The notes beneath the pieces were generated by a model, which saw nothing but the letters and a program-made list of their open reading frames with translations, was not told where the DNA came from and searched no databases. 64,000 nt of DNA from Campylobacter jejuni. GTDB taxonomy: Bacteria > Campylobacterota > Campylobacteria > Campylobacterales > Campylobacteraceae. Positions 44,866 to 53,824 of the stretch are shown piece by piece. The translations under genes and the position numbers were made by a program. The stretch is taken from assembly GCF_001457695.1 (NCBI RefSeq), contig NZ_LN831025.1, forward strand, positions 930,001-994,000, written 5' to 3'. Numbering within the stretch: the stretch's first letter is position 1; every line of letters starts with the position of its first letter.

Positions 44866-47800
44866 TTATCCCATATATAAACCATCTTCTATGATTATAG
44901 TAGTGGCTAGTCTGCCTATGAAATTAGGCGGAGTTTTTGTTTCTGATGTGATATCAGCATTTGCACTTGCTTTGCTAGTGTTATTTTCTCTTTTGCCTAT
45001 AGCTTTCAAGCTTTCTTTATTTTCATTTATCCCCATATACATAGCCTTAAGATTGTTTTGTCCTATGATATTGAGTTTTTCTAGTAATCTTCTGGTTTTA
45101 TTTTTATCTTCTATATATCTTCCTGTTTTATCTTTACTTGTATTGTAAATTCCATTAGCAAAATCTTGTAAAATTTGTAAAGCTTCATTGTAAGCTTGAA
45201 TGGCTGTTAAATTGATTTCATCATTAACTTCTTTATAATACTTTTCTAATGCAGTATTTTTTAGGATATAAATTTCAGATTTAATGAGTTCTATACTATT
45301 TAAACTTTGATTAAAAAAAGTATAATCATCTCTTTCTTGTATAGTTTCATTTTCATCTTTTGTTATCCTTAAAGCGGATCTTTTCTCATCAATAATCAAA
45401 TAAGATAAAAGTCTTTTTAAAAGAAATTCTTTATTTTCTTCAAGCTTTTGATCTATTTCATAATGAAAGGAAAAATGAGTGTCAAAAACTCCTGTGCAAA
45501 GATCTATGCCATAAAAAATTTTCTTTAAATCAAAGCTAATGAATTTCGAATTGATTGCAAAAGGATAAGTTATAAAATGATCTCTTATAACCGCTAAAGG
45601 AGAATCATCTTTAAAGGTGTAAAGCTGATAAACAATGCTTTCATATTGTTCTTGTAGGGCTTTAAAATTTGTTGGAAAGAGATAATTTAAAAAAATACCC
45701 ACAAATTCTCCAGTCACAATAGAAGCAAGGTCAAGTTTATTTAGCTTAGCATAAGTATAAATAGTATATTTTTGAGTTTGTATATCTATGCTATGCATAA
45801 GAGCAATTTTAGATATATTGCTTTCTTGATTAGAGTATATAAATAATTGCTTCATATATTTATCACTCCAATAAATCTTAATTTGTTTTTCATTAAAGTA
45901 TTCTTTTATCTTTGTGATAAATAGATTTAAACCGGATGTATTTTTTTGTATTATTAAATTGGATTTTATCTCTTGTGCTAAAATCATTTGGATTTTAGTA
46001 TGAATTAATTCTTTTTCTATTTGTTGCAAGCGTGCTTTTATTATTAAATTAGATTTTATGTGTATATGATATATACTATTCTTTTTTGGAGGTGCAAAAA
46101 TACCAAGCTGTTCTTTAAAAAATTCTTTAAATCCTTCTTTGTTTATTTTAATACAAGCTTGAATAACATATTCTATTGTTTTTAAAAAATTAAAATCCCA
46201 CAACATTTGAGCTGTAAAGCTGATAAAAGGACTAGCACTTAATAAAATTTTTAACATTGCATAAGTAAATATTTCACTTGTTTTTTGTTCTTTTGCCTTA
46301 TTTAAATATTCTTTTCCATACATCTGTTCCAAAAGCTTTGATAAATCTGATATTTGTTTCTCTATATCCATCCATGCAACAAAAGCTCGTTGCGTTTCTT
46401 CGTCTAAATTCATAAATTCTTTAATGCATTTTTGTTCATCTAAATGATACATTTGCTTTAATTTGATTATTTTTTTATCTAATGTATTTGTTGTATCTAA
46501 ATCTTTTGATAATTCATTAAAAAAATCATCTATAGTTATCGAACTATCATTTTCCACAAAAGAATAATCTTTTTTGTCAAGTATTTGTAATAATTGCGAT
46601 ACAACTTCATATGCTGTAATATTTGTTGGCTCATTATTTACATATATTGGACATTCATCTGTCCATAAAACATAAGTTTCCTCTAAGTATTTTATATATA
46701 CAAAATTACTGCCTCCATATTTTTTCAAATCCAAATTGATATTTGGAAAAATAAGCTTAGCTTGATACAAGACAAATGAAATGAATAAACATTCCATTAA
46801 AGAATAGTTCCCAAATGAAGATTTATCCGATTTTTCAAAAAACTCTTTTTTCAAAAAAGTTAAATATTGATGAGCTATCTTCTTTTCTTTTTCTATGATG
46901 GATTCTTTGGCTTCGTTTTGTTTAAAGAATTTTTTGATATAAAAATAAGGAAGCCATTTTTTATCATTTATTTTTTTATTGTAGTCAATATAAGCTAAAA
47001 TGTTTATTCGTTCGCAATGTCGTAAATTTTCCGTCTTTTTTACTATTTCTATCATTGGCTCATTTTCTGATATTGCTAATTTTTCTTTAGCTGTTTTTGC
47101 GAATTCTGGTAGCTTCTGCGGTGTAGCAACAAAATTTGTTAAATATTTATAAACCTTTTGCATATCTTCATAAGCTTTTTTACTATTCTCATAAGCTTCT
47201 TTGGATATTTTCACAAAAGGGCTTAATTGTAAAATATAAGGTTCATTTTCATCTTGTGGCATTTCTATGCTATATTCGCTATAATCTCTTGTGCTGTCAT
47301 AAGTTTTTTTTGAAGTATCAATATTTTTTTTAATTCTTCTGTATTTATCTTGTATATTATAATTGGCGATTTCTTGAGTTAAACTTTCACTAAGTCCTGC
47401 ATTGTATTTATTGGGGATATTTGAAATAATCAAATAATTTTTACTCATTTTAGTTGTATTTAAATCTATTTGTGCATTTTGATTTTTTTGTGCGAAAAAT
47501 TCAGCTAGTTTACTTGAGTTAAAATTTGGACTTTCTATATAGGAAAAATAAATAAATTGTTTAATATCTTCTTGCAAATTCTTTAAAATAGCATTGTTTT
47601 TTAAATACAAATTAGATAATTTTTGCGTTGAAATGAAAGCGGGTAAATTGCTCGATTTTGAATCATTGGGTGTATTTTTATACCCCTTGTCTTTTTGTTC
47701 TGAGTTTAAAAAGATTTCACTAAAAATATTTTCAATGCTTTTTATTTCTTCGCTTAAAGTGATTTTATAAGCCAAATTCGAAGCGATATTGCTTTCATCA

Positions 47801-48780
47801 CTTCCAAGATATAATCCAAAACCACTTAAATCAATAATTTCTTTTTTATCAATAATTAAAACACAAGATAACAAGCGAGAATTAATATAATGAATAAACA
47901 TAGCACATCTAGTGGCTAAAAATGCGGCTAAAGGCGTTAAAAGTGTGCCATAATCTCTTTGAGCAAATTCATAATACTCGCTTGCAGAACCCATTAAAGA
48001 AAATAAACCAGCAGCCAAAATAGCTAATCCTGCCCCACCTGTAAGAACAGCTACCACTGTGGCTATTGCAACACCCGCTATAGCACTTAGTATGATTTTA
48101 ATTTTTTCATATTCTTTTTCTTCGGCAAGTTTTTTAATGTGTTCTAACAACTCATTGATAAATTTTTCATAAGTATTTTTTAAAGTGGGACTTATGCTAT
48201 TTTTGAAAAAATCCGATTCTATGACATTTCCAATCTTTTCTAAAACTTTTTTCTTAAAATCATCAAATTTCTCACTGCTTATATCATCAGGATCAATGTT
48301 TTCGATTAACTCGTCTAAGGTTGTTATATCTTCAGAATCTTTGGCTAGTTCTTTTAAAGTATTGATAAATTCGATACAAAGATTATTTTTATCTGTATGA
48401 TAAAAAAGATTAAAATCTTTACCTTGTTTCTTGTCTTGAATTTCTTCTTCTAAGTCTTCTAAATAAACTTTAGTGCAAATTTCACTGCTTGATAAATCTT
48501 TTAAATTTACATTTTGTCCAGCATCAAGCTCATTAAGGGTATGGATATTTATTTCTATATTATTGTGATTATCGCAAGTTTGTTTTAAAATTTCTAGTAT
48601 TTCCATAGTCAATATTTGATTTTTAGATAGCATTTTTCTTTGATGAAAATCAATATTTTTTAATATAGCGTGTAGAATAGAAAAATTAGGATAAATAAAA
48701 TCAATCTGTTTAACTTCTTTATTGTTGATTGTTAAATTTTTAATAGTTTGAATTAACTCTGTTTTAGAACTTATAAACAT
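44866..48780 (-). CDS. 1,304-residue protein with membrane hairpin, effector-module component
   Basis: A very large intact ORF starting MFISSKTELIQTIKN with AAGGAAT 6 bases upstream. A hydrophobic, Gly/Ala-rich hairpin lies at about 229-263 (ILSAIAGVAIATVVAVL then AILAAGLFSLM), followed by a long helical region and two short conserved motifs near the end (NFIGRLATTIIIEDGLYMG). The glycine-rich hairpin could be a membrane-inserting or pore-forming element. It is found three times in the window: here, as an inverted copy at 61271, and as a diverged frameshifted copy at 31160-34657. It always follows a PAAR-like carrier or immunity gene. Neither enzyme motif nor known family was recognised; effector, chaperone or spike cargo are all possible. 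Confidence 0.6.
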   Translation of the reverse strand: MFISSKTELIQTIKNLTINNKEVKQIDFIYPNFSILHAILKNIDFHQRKMLSKNQILTMEILEILKQTCDNHNNIEINIHTLNELDAGQNVNLKDLSSSEICTKVYLEDLEEEIQDKKQGKDFNLFYHTDKNNLCIEFINTLKELAKDSEDITTLDELIENIDPDDISSEKFDDFKKKVLEKIGNVIESDFFKNSISPTLKNTYEKFINELLEHIKKLAEEKEYEKIKIILSAIAGVAIATVVAVLTGGAGLAILAAGLFSLMGSASEYYEFAQRDYGTLLTPLAAFLATRCAMFIHYINSRLLSCVLIIDKKEIIDLSGFGLYLGSDESNIASNLAYKITLSEEIKSIENIFSEIFLNSEQKDKGYKNTPNDSKSSNLPAFISTQKLSNLYLKNNAILKNLQEDIKQFIYFSYIESPNFNSSKLAEFFAQKNQNAQIDLNTTKMSKNYLIISNIPNKYNAGLSESLTQEIANYNIQDKYRRIKKNIDTSKKTYDSTRDYSEYSIEMPQDENEPYILQLSPFVKISKEAYENSKKAYEDMQKVYKYLTNFVATPQKLPEFAKTAKEKLAISENEPMIEIVKKTENLRHCERINILAYIDYNKKINDKKWLPYFYIKKFFKQNEAKESIIEKEKKIAHQYLTFLKKEFFEKSDKSSFGNYSLMECLFISFVLYQAKLIFPNINLDLKKYGGSNFVYIKYLEETYVLWTDECPIYVNNEPTNITAYEVVSQLLQILDKKDYSFVENDSSITIDDFFNELSKDLDTTNTLDKKIIKLKQMYHLDEQKCIKEFMNLDEETQRAFVAWMDIEKQISDLSKLLEQMYGKEYLNKAKEQKTSEIFTYAMLKILLSASPFISFTAQMLWDFNFLKTIEYVIQACIKINKEGFKEFFKEQLGIFAPPKKNSIYHIHIKSNLIIKARLQQIEKELIHTKIQMILAQEIKSNLIIQKNTSGLNLFITKIKEYFNEKQIKIYWSDKYMKQLFIYSNQESNISKIALMHSIDIQTQKYTIYTYAKLNKLDLASIVTGEFVGIFLNYLFPTNFKALQEQYESIVYQLYTFKDDSPLAVIRDHFITYPFAINSKFISFDLKKIFYGIDLCTGVFDTHFSFHYEIDQKLEENKEFLLKRLLSYLIIDEKRSALRITKDENETIQERDDYTFFNQSLNSIELIKSEIYILKNTALEKYYKEVNDEINLTAIQAYNEALQILQDFANGIYNTSKDKTGRYIEDKNKTRRLLEKLNIIGQNNLKAMYMGINENKESLKAIGKRENNTSKASANADITSETKTPPNFIGRLATTIIIEDGLYMG

Positions 48781-48940
48781 AAAAGATTCCTTATATAAAG
48801 CATTATTATATCATTTTTTATTTGCTAATATTTTTTGTCTCTCTATTAATCTCTCCTATCCACCTAAGCACATTACCCTTATCATCAATCTCAACTTCTA
48901 AATCTTTGTATTTGTTGTAAAATTTAGGAGCTAAGATTTC
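46051..48940. repeat. 2.89 kb inverted repeat, left arm
   Basis: Reverse complement of 61111-64000. Coordinates sum to 110,051 at all points checked (start codon, stop codon, both ends, and several internal positions), so there are no indels; the arms look identical. The right arm is cut by the window end, so the true length may be greater. The border at 48940 lies within the 251-residue immunity gene. Confidence 0.9.
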
Positions 48941-49573
48941 TTGGAAGTATTTTGTGCCTTTTGGGGTTGTTGCTATCCAGATATTGTATTGTGACCAATA
49001 TTGTGGTGTATCCCAAGAAACATCATTTAAAATAAGACTATATCCACCCTCGTCTAATGTTTCAGGATCGTCCAAATCTCTAATAAATTTGTCTTGATAA
49101 AAGAAATTATCTCTAAAATATATCCAAGCTTGATATTTATCTTCTTTATAATAAGATAAGTTTGAGGGATAATCTATTTTATTTCTATCTTCATCACAAT
49201 AAGATCCAAAATCTATATAACCTGCTAGAAAAAGTTGCCCCAAGACATTAATATATTCACTTATATAGGTAGGTTTGGGTGTATTTAAATAAAATGGACT
49301 GCTAATATTATCGATGCTGTAAGTATCTAATAAAATTAAATTATTACATTCCCATCTTGAGACACCCATGCTTTTTCCACAAATAAGCAAAATATAATAT
49401 TCAAATAGTTCTAAAATACCGACCTTATCTTTTAAATGAGATGATATAATTAAAGTTGGATTAGCATAATCATTCTCTAAAAGCTGGGTTTTTTTCCATA
49501 TATCAAAATCTATATCAGGAAAAAAAATAGCACACTTTTCGTTTTCATCCCATTTTATATACCTATATTTCAT
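48818..49573 (-). CDS. Candidate cytoplasmic immunity protein (251 residues)
   Basis: A soluble, acidic, aromatic-rich protein (MKYRYIKWDENEKCAIFF start; KDLEVEIDDKGNVLRWIGE near the end) with no membrane span. It overlaps the toxin-bearing carrier gene by 11 bases, the usual arrangement of effector followed by immunity. A cytoplasmic protein is what would be expected against a nuclease-type toxin. Its last 40 codons are repeated, inverted, at 61111-61233. Confidence 0.55.
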   Translation of the reverse strand: MKYRYIKWDENEKCAIFFPDIDFDIWKKTQLLENDYANPTLIISSHLKDKVGILELFEYYILLICGKSMGVSRWECNNLILLDTYSIDNISSPFYLNTPKPTYISEYINVLGQLFLAGYIDFGSYCDEDRNKIDYPSNLSYYKEDKYQAWIYFRDNFFYQDKFIRDLDDPETLDEGGYSLILNDVSWDTPQYWSQYNIWIATTPKGTKYFQEILAPKFYNKYKDLEVEIDDKGNVLRWIGEINRETKNISK

Positions 49574-51620
49574 TTTTTATCCCATTTTCTATATGTATTG
49601 TTTTAAGATTTCCTCTTGGCTTATTGGAATTTATCTCTATGGTCTCACCCCCGCTTTTAGAAGTTTTCTTATATTGTATAATAGTTTGATCATCTAGTTT
49701 TCTCATATAAATCGGCTGTCCGTATTTTTTATCTACTTTATTTTCAAACTCTTCAGAATTTTTAGTTAACTTTTTCCATAATTTGTCTAATTCCTCTTTA
49801 TTTTCAACTATTCTCCTGCGTTTATCTCGAACATTTTTTGGCAGTTTATCTACTATCTGCAACACTTCATCTTTAGTCAATGTTCTGGGTTTTAAATACT
49901 CAGTATCTTTAAAAAATTGCTTTATCCCTCTTAAAGCCGGAACAAATGTATAACTCACATCTTCCAAAGGTTTATCATTGAGTTCTAATTGACTAGGAAA
50001 TACTATCTCAATAAACTCCCCACTGCCATCTTGTGTTTGTATTCTTATAACATTATCAGGGATAATTTCTTGAGTATTGTTTTCACTAACCCCATTTACC
50101 ACCACAAATTTACAAACATAAAGCTCTTGTTTTCTATCTTCATCTTCTAAGATTTCATCTAGTCCTTGTGCGATTTGAAGTTTTAAATTTTGCATTTTTG
50201 CAGGAGCTAAAAAACTAAAATGATATTCATTTAATTCTTTATTATCTTCTAGGGAATTTTTGATGATTTTATCATACTCATGTAGCTGTGTAAAATACCC
50301 TACTCCTAAATCTTTATTTTCAAATTCCTTATAAGCACTTTTATAAACTTTAGCAATGTTTTTTGGGATAATAAAATAAAGTTTGATTAAATTAGTATCA
50401 AAGCTAAGATTTAATTCTTTAAATTCATAATCTTTACTAAAGTCTTGTTTGAATTGATTAAGAATATTTATATCCTCTATATCTTTTAAATCTTTTAAAT
50501 CTATATTAAATTCATTTAAAGCCTTATTTTGTTCTTTTTTTTCATTATTGATTAAAAGATTATAGATAGGTAAATTATCTTTTTGAAATCTATCACTTTT
50601 ATAATGAAGTCTTATTATAGGCTCTTTTAACTCTATTTGATTTTTACTTTGTTCTCCTAAGCCCTCTTTAGGATCAAAGCTGTGATCAAATTTAAACTTA
50701 GTAGGAGTAAAGCTTACTTTTAAAGCAAAGCCTTTATCTGTTTTACAAGCTGAGATGAGTTCTTGTAAGATTACATATTCATTATTGACTTTCTTTTGAG
50801 ATAAGGATCCTTTTACATTAACAACTTTAGTACAAGGAACACTTACACCTGCTATAGTATTAGGACAAGCTACTATACTAGAGTTTAATAAATCACTTTC
50901 TAGCATTATAGGCACACCATCATCTTTAAAAGTTTTTCCTTTGTTTGATTTAAGTATGACTTTACCTCCATGGATACATTCTAGGTTTTGATTTTCTAAA
51001 AGAGCATGAAGTTTAGCTATAGCTTGTTTTTTATCTACTTGTGTGGTTTTTTGTTCTTTTAAAGTGTTTGAAATTAAGTCTTTATACTCTAAGCTTTGTT
51101 TGCTTAAACATTCTAATTTGATATTTAAAGAATTTTCTATAATAGAATAATTAAGCAAGCAAAGTTCATCATTTTTATAAAAGATGCTAAGTCTTCCTTT
51201 GCCACTGCTTTCATCTTTAGGAGAAAAATAATAACTAGGTGTATCTTGTTTTATAGTATTATCTTGATCTAATTCTCCAAAGTAAAAAGGATTATTAGGA
51301 AGTTCATTTGAGCCTGTAAGGAGGGTGGAGTTTAGGAAGATTTTTATATCTAAACTTTTAAAATCTATTTGATATTTTTCTTCTATGTCCTTTATATCCA
51401 AAACACTTCTATCTTTTGCAAAAATATCACAATGATTATCATAAATATGGATCAAATTTGACATAGAGATGAAAGAAGTATTGTTAGAATTATCTTGCAA
51501 ATCTTGTAAATTTACTTTATCTAAGAATATGATTTTTATATTATTTGTCTTTAATACTATGGTATTGGTATTTTTATCATAAAATTGCTCTATGTTAAAT
51601 ACTTCGTTTAAAATTAACAT
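49563..51620 (-). CDS. PAAR-like carrier with C-terminal candidate RNase toxin
   Basis: Of two adjacent ATGs the second is 5-6 bases after AAGGA and is preferred. About 685 residues in three parts. The first, 1-100, is a variable N-terminus. The second, 100-512, is the conserved core with the PAAR-like DUF4280-type segment CIHGGKVILKSNKGK to VPCTKVVNV. The third, 513-685, is a unique C-terminal domain. The tail ends IIQYKKTSKSGGETIEI ... LKTIHI, a pattern like SGGPTIxI ... IHI of the barnase/EndoU/colicin E5/RelE group of RNase toxins; catalytic residues are not certain. It is the complete example of a polymorphic effector here, with its immunity gene next to it. Confidence 0.65.
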   Translation of the reverse strand: MLILNEVFNIEQFYDKNTNTIVLKTNNIKIIFLDKVNLQDLQDNSNNTSFISMSNLIHIYDNHCDIFAKDRSVLDIKDIEEKYQIDFKSLDIKIFLNSTLLTGSNELPNNPFYFGELDQDNTIKQDTPSYYFSPKDESSGKGRLSIFYKNDELCLLNYSIIENSLNIKLECLSKQSLEYKDLISNTLKEQKTTQVDKKQAIAKLHALLENQNLECIHGGKVILKSNKGKTFKDDGVPIMLESDLLNSSIVACPNTIAGVSVPCTKVVNVKGSLSQKKVNNEYVILQELISACKTDKGFALKVSFTPTKFKFDHSFDPKEGLGEQSKNQIELKEPIIRLHYKSDRFQKDNLPIYNLLINNEKKEQNKALNEFNIDLKDLKDIEDINILNQFKQDFSKDYEFKELNLSFDTNLIKLYFIIPKNIAKVYKSAYKEFENKDLGVGYFTQLHEYDKIIKNSLEDNKELNEYHFSFLAPAKMQNLKLQIAQGLDEILEDEDRKQELYVCKFVVVNGVSENNTQEIIPDNVIRIQTQDGSGEFIEIVFPSQLELNDKPLEDVSYTFVPALRGIKQFFKDTEYLKPRTLTKDEVLQIVDKLPKNVRDKRRRIVENKEELDKLWKKLTKNSEEFENKVDKKYGQPIYMRKLDDQTIIQYKKTSKSGGETIEINSNKPRGNLKTIHIENGIKNEI
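50087..51323. repeat. 1.24 kb direct repeat (carrier core), copy 2
   Basis: Partner of 34662-35907. A short part of the same core is repeated again at 55528-55651, and its 3' end (about 90 bases, inverted) at 59972-60055. Confidence 0.9.
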
Positions 51621-52008
51621 CATTTTCCTTAGTATTAAAGCTTTGATTATTTAGATTATCTTGTAAGGAAATTTCTTTATTTAAATAGTCTTGGATATCT
51701 TTTATTTTTTCATTTCTTTTTTCTTTTAAAGTATTGATAGATTTATAAAGCCTTTTTCTAGCATCAAGATAGGTATCATTGAGCTTTTCTTTATCTAGGA
51801 TGAAGATTTTTGTGAAAGTAGAATTATAGCCTAGATTGTTTATAGCGGTAGCTTGGGTGAAAAGCTCTTCTTGATTATAATTTATAGCTATGGAATTTTC
51901 ACATTGATATAAGGCTTTTAAGTATGCTATGGATGAATTTTTATCTATTGTGTCTATTTCATCATTGTTTATAAAAGCAAGCCTTGTTATAAATAATTCT
52001 CTATCCAT
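51595..52008 (-). CDS. Small coiled-coil protein upstream of the carrier (adaptor candidate)
   Basis: A 137-residue protein: globular N-terminal half (MDRELFITRLAFINNDEI; FTKIFILDKEKLND) and a charged helical C-terminus (KRLYKSINTLKEKRNEKIKD). It overlaps the start of the carrier gene by about 26 bases, so the two are translationally coupled. Small proteins encoded directly before PAAR/effector genes are often effector chaperones or adaptors; here this is only inferred. No ribosome site stronger than AAAAAAATGG. Confidence 0.5.
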   Translation of the reverse strand: MDRELFITRLAFINNDEIDTIDKNSSIAYLKALYQCENSIAINYNQEELFTQATAINNLGYNSTFTKIFILDKEKLNDTYLDARKRLYKSINTLKEKRNEKIKDIQDYLNKEISLQDNLNNQSFNTKENDVNFKRSI

Positions 52009-52070
52009 TTTTTTCTAAATATTTAAGATAAATGAATATTATATCAAATATATTAAATTTTTGATAGTCT

Positions 52071-52574
52071 TTAAAGATTTTCATATATCACATAAACACT
52101 TGAGATCAATATAGGAACATTACACACAAACCCTATAAACCAACTTAATTTTTTGCATTTTTCTCCTGTACTATGGCATTTAAATAAATAAGCCTGTAAT
52201 AAACAAGGAAGTATAAAAAAAGTGATCGCTAAAAAGACAATGGTGATACCACTTAAAAATCCAAAATAATTATACGCTTTATACTCTTGTGGTGATAATT
52301 TTTCAATTTCTGGAGGACCAAGTAATACAAGCCCTCTAGAGGTTTCAAGATCATAAGTAAGATAAAATATGATAACAATAGCCATAAAAAAGATAATAAA
52401 AGATATTAAAAAATAAGATTTTACAAATTCTTTTATGTTAATTCTCATCCAATAATTTAAAATAGAAAAGGCAATAAGAATACTTAAAGTTATAAGATAA
52501 ATTCTTACAGTAGCAAAACTAGCAATAAACAAAATCAAACCCCAGCCAATAGAAAGTGCAATACTATCTCCCAT
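52071..52574 (-). CDS. Tandem membrane protein 3 (candidate immunity)
   Basis: A 167-residue protein with four hydrophobic segments (about 8-36, 48-70, 105-128, 145-162) starting MGDSIALSIGWGLILF and ending YVIYENL. Paralogous to the genes at 52693 and 53321; conserved are NYWMRINIKEFVKSYF, LGPPEIEKLSPQEY, FKCHSTGEK and KKLSWFIGFVCN. Three tandem copies directly downstream of one effector gene suggest amplified or diversified immunity. The shared start follows the effector-like tail after GTTTAA. Confidence 0.6.
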   Translation of the reverse strand: MGDSIALSIGWGLILFIASFATVRIYLITLSILIAFSILNYWMRINIKEFVKSYFLISFIIFFMAIVIIFYLTYDLETSRGLVLLGPPEIEKLSPQEYKAYNYFGFLSGITIVFLAITFFILPCLLQAYLFKCHSTGEKCKKLSWFIGFVCNVPILISSVYVIYENL

Positions 52575-52692
52575 TTAAACTCCTGTATTATAAAGCACAT
52601 TATAAGCTTTATTTTTAAAATCAAGCTTAGTGATAAAATCTTTACTATAAAGTCTAAAATCCAAACCATAAGGAGTGAATTTTTGATAGTCT
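52575..52692 (-). repeat. Effector-tail repeat between tandem membrane genes, copy 2
   Basis: This 118-base spacer is a copy of the 3' end of the effector gene at 53825: in frame it reads KFTPYGLDFRLYSKDFIT then KLDFKNKAYNVLYNTGV and stop, immediately before the ATG. A 43-codon frame beginning MKIFKDYQ is open. Confidence 0.85.
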
Positions 52693-53202
52693 TTAAAGAT
52701 TTTCATATACCACATACACACTCGCAATTAATATAATAATATTACACACAAACCCTATAAACCAACTTAATTTTTTGTGTTTTTCTCCTGTGCTATAACA
52801 TTTAAAAAAATAAGCTTGTAATAAACAAGGAAGTATAATAAATGTGATTGTAAAAAAAATAAAATTTATAAAGATTAAAAATTTAGAACACTTATATACT
52901 ATATATTCTTGTGGTGATAATTCTTCAGCTTCTGGAGGACCGAGCATTACATATCCTCTATAAGTTTCAAGATCATAGCTAAGATAAAATATGATAATAA
53001 TAGCTGTAAAAAAGATAATAAAATATATTGAAAAATAAGATTTTAAAAATTCTTTTATGTTAATTCTCATCCAATAATTTATAATAGAAAAGGCAATAAG
53101 AACGCTTAAGGCTGTAATATAAAGTATTGTATCAATAGCAACAAGCCTAAAAATAAATCCTACCAAACCCCAAAAAATAGAAAATGTAATATCTTCTCCC
53201 AT
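52693..53202 (-). CDS. Tandem membrane protein 2 (candidate immunity)
   Basis: A 169-residue paralogue of the neighbours (MGEDITFSIFWGLVGFIF start, VYVVYENL end) with the same four spans and the motifs LGPPEAEELSPQEY and FKCYSTGEKHKKLSWFIGF. It differs from copy 1 by about a third of residues, so the duplication is not brand new. It could protect against variants of the effector. Confidence 0.6.
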   Translation of the reverse strand: MGEDITFSIFWGLVGFIFRLVAIDTILYITALSVLIAFSIINYWMRINIKEFLKSYFSIYFIIFFTAIIIIFYLSYDLETYRGYVMLGPPEAEELSPQEYIVYKCSKFLIFINFIFFTITFIILPCLLQAYFFKCYSTGEKHKKLSWFIGFVCNIIILIASVYVVYENL

Positions 53203-53320
53203 TTAAACTCCTGTATTATAAAGCACATTATAAGCTTTATCTTTAAAATCAAGCTTAGTGATAAAATCTTTACTATAAAGTCTAAAATCCAAACCATAAG
53301 GAGTGAATTTTTGATAGTCT
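53203..53320 (-). repeat. Effector-tail repeat between tandem membrane genes, copy 1
   Basis: Same kind of spacer as 52575-52692, nearly identical to it and to the 3' end of the effector gene (53825-53940). Confidence 0.85.
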
Positions 53321-53824
53321 TTAAAGATTTTCATATACCACATACACACTCGCAATTAATAAAAAGATATTACACACAAACCCTATAAGCCAACTTAATT
53401 TTTTGCGTTTTTCTCCTGTGCTATAACATTTAAATAAATAAGCTTGTAATAAACAAGGAAATATGATAAATGTGATTACTAAAAAAAACATAGTTGCAAA
53501 GGTTAAAAATTTAAAATAATTACGCACTCTATATTCTTGCGGTGATAATTTTTCAATTTCTGGAGGATCAAGTAATACAAGCGATTTATAAAATTCAAGA
53601 TCATAGCTAAGATAAAATATGATAACAATAGCCATAAAAAAGATAATAAAAGATATTAAAAAATAAGATTTTACAAATTCTTTTATGTTAATTTTAATCC
53701 AATAATTTAAAATAGAAAAGACAACAAGAACACTTAAAGTTGTAAGATAAAATTTTATATTAGTAAAAGCAAGAATAAATCCAAATAAACCCCAAAAAAT
53801 AGAAAGTATAATATCTTCTCCCAT
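53321..53824 (-). CDS. Tandem membrane protein 1 (candidate immunity)
   Basis: A 167-residue four-span protein whose ATG directly follows the effector stop (TAAATG). It is therefore the primary candidate immunity gene of the 510-residue effector. Features as in its paralogues: NYWIKINIKEFVKSYF, LDPPEIEKLSPQEY, FKCYSTGEKRKKLSWLIGF. Confidence 0.65.
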   Translation of the reverse strand: MGEDIILSIFWGLFGFILAFTNIKFYLTTLSVLVVFSILNYWIKINIKEFVKSYFLISFIIFFMAIVIIFYLSYDLEFYKSLVLLDPPEIEKLSPQEYRVRNYFKFLTFATMFFLVITFIIFPCLLQAYLFKCYSTGEKRKKLSWLIGFVCNIFLLIASVYVVYENL

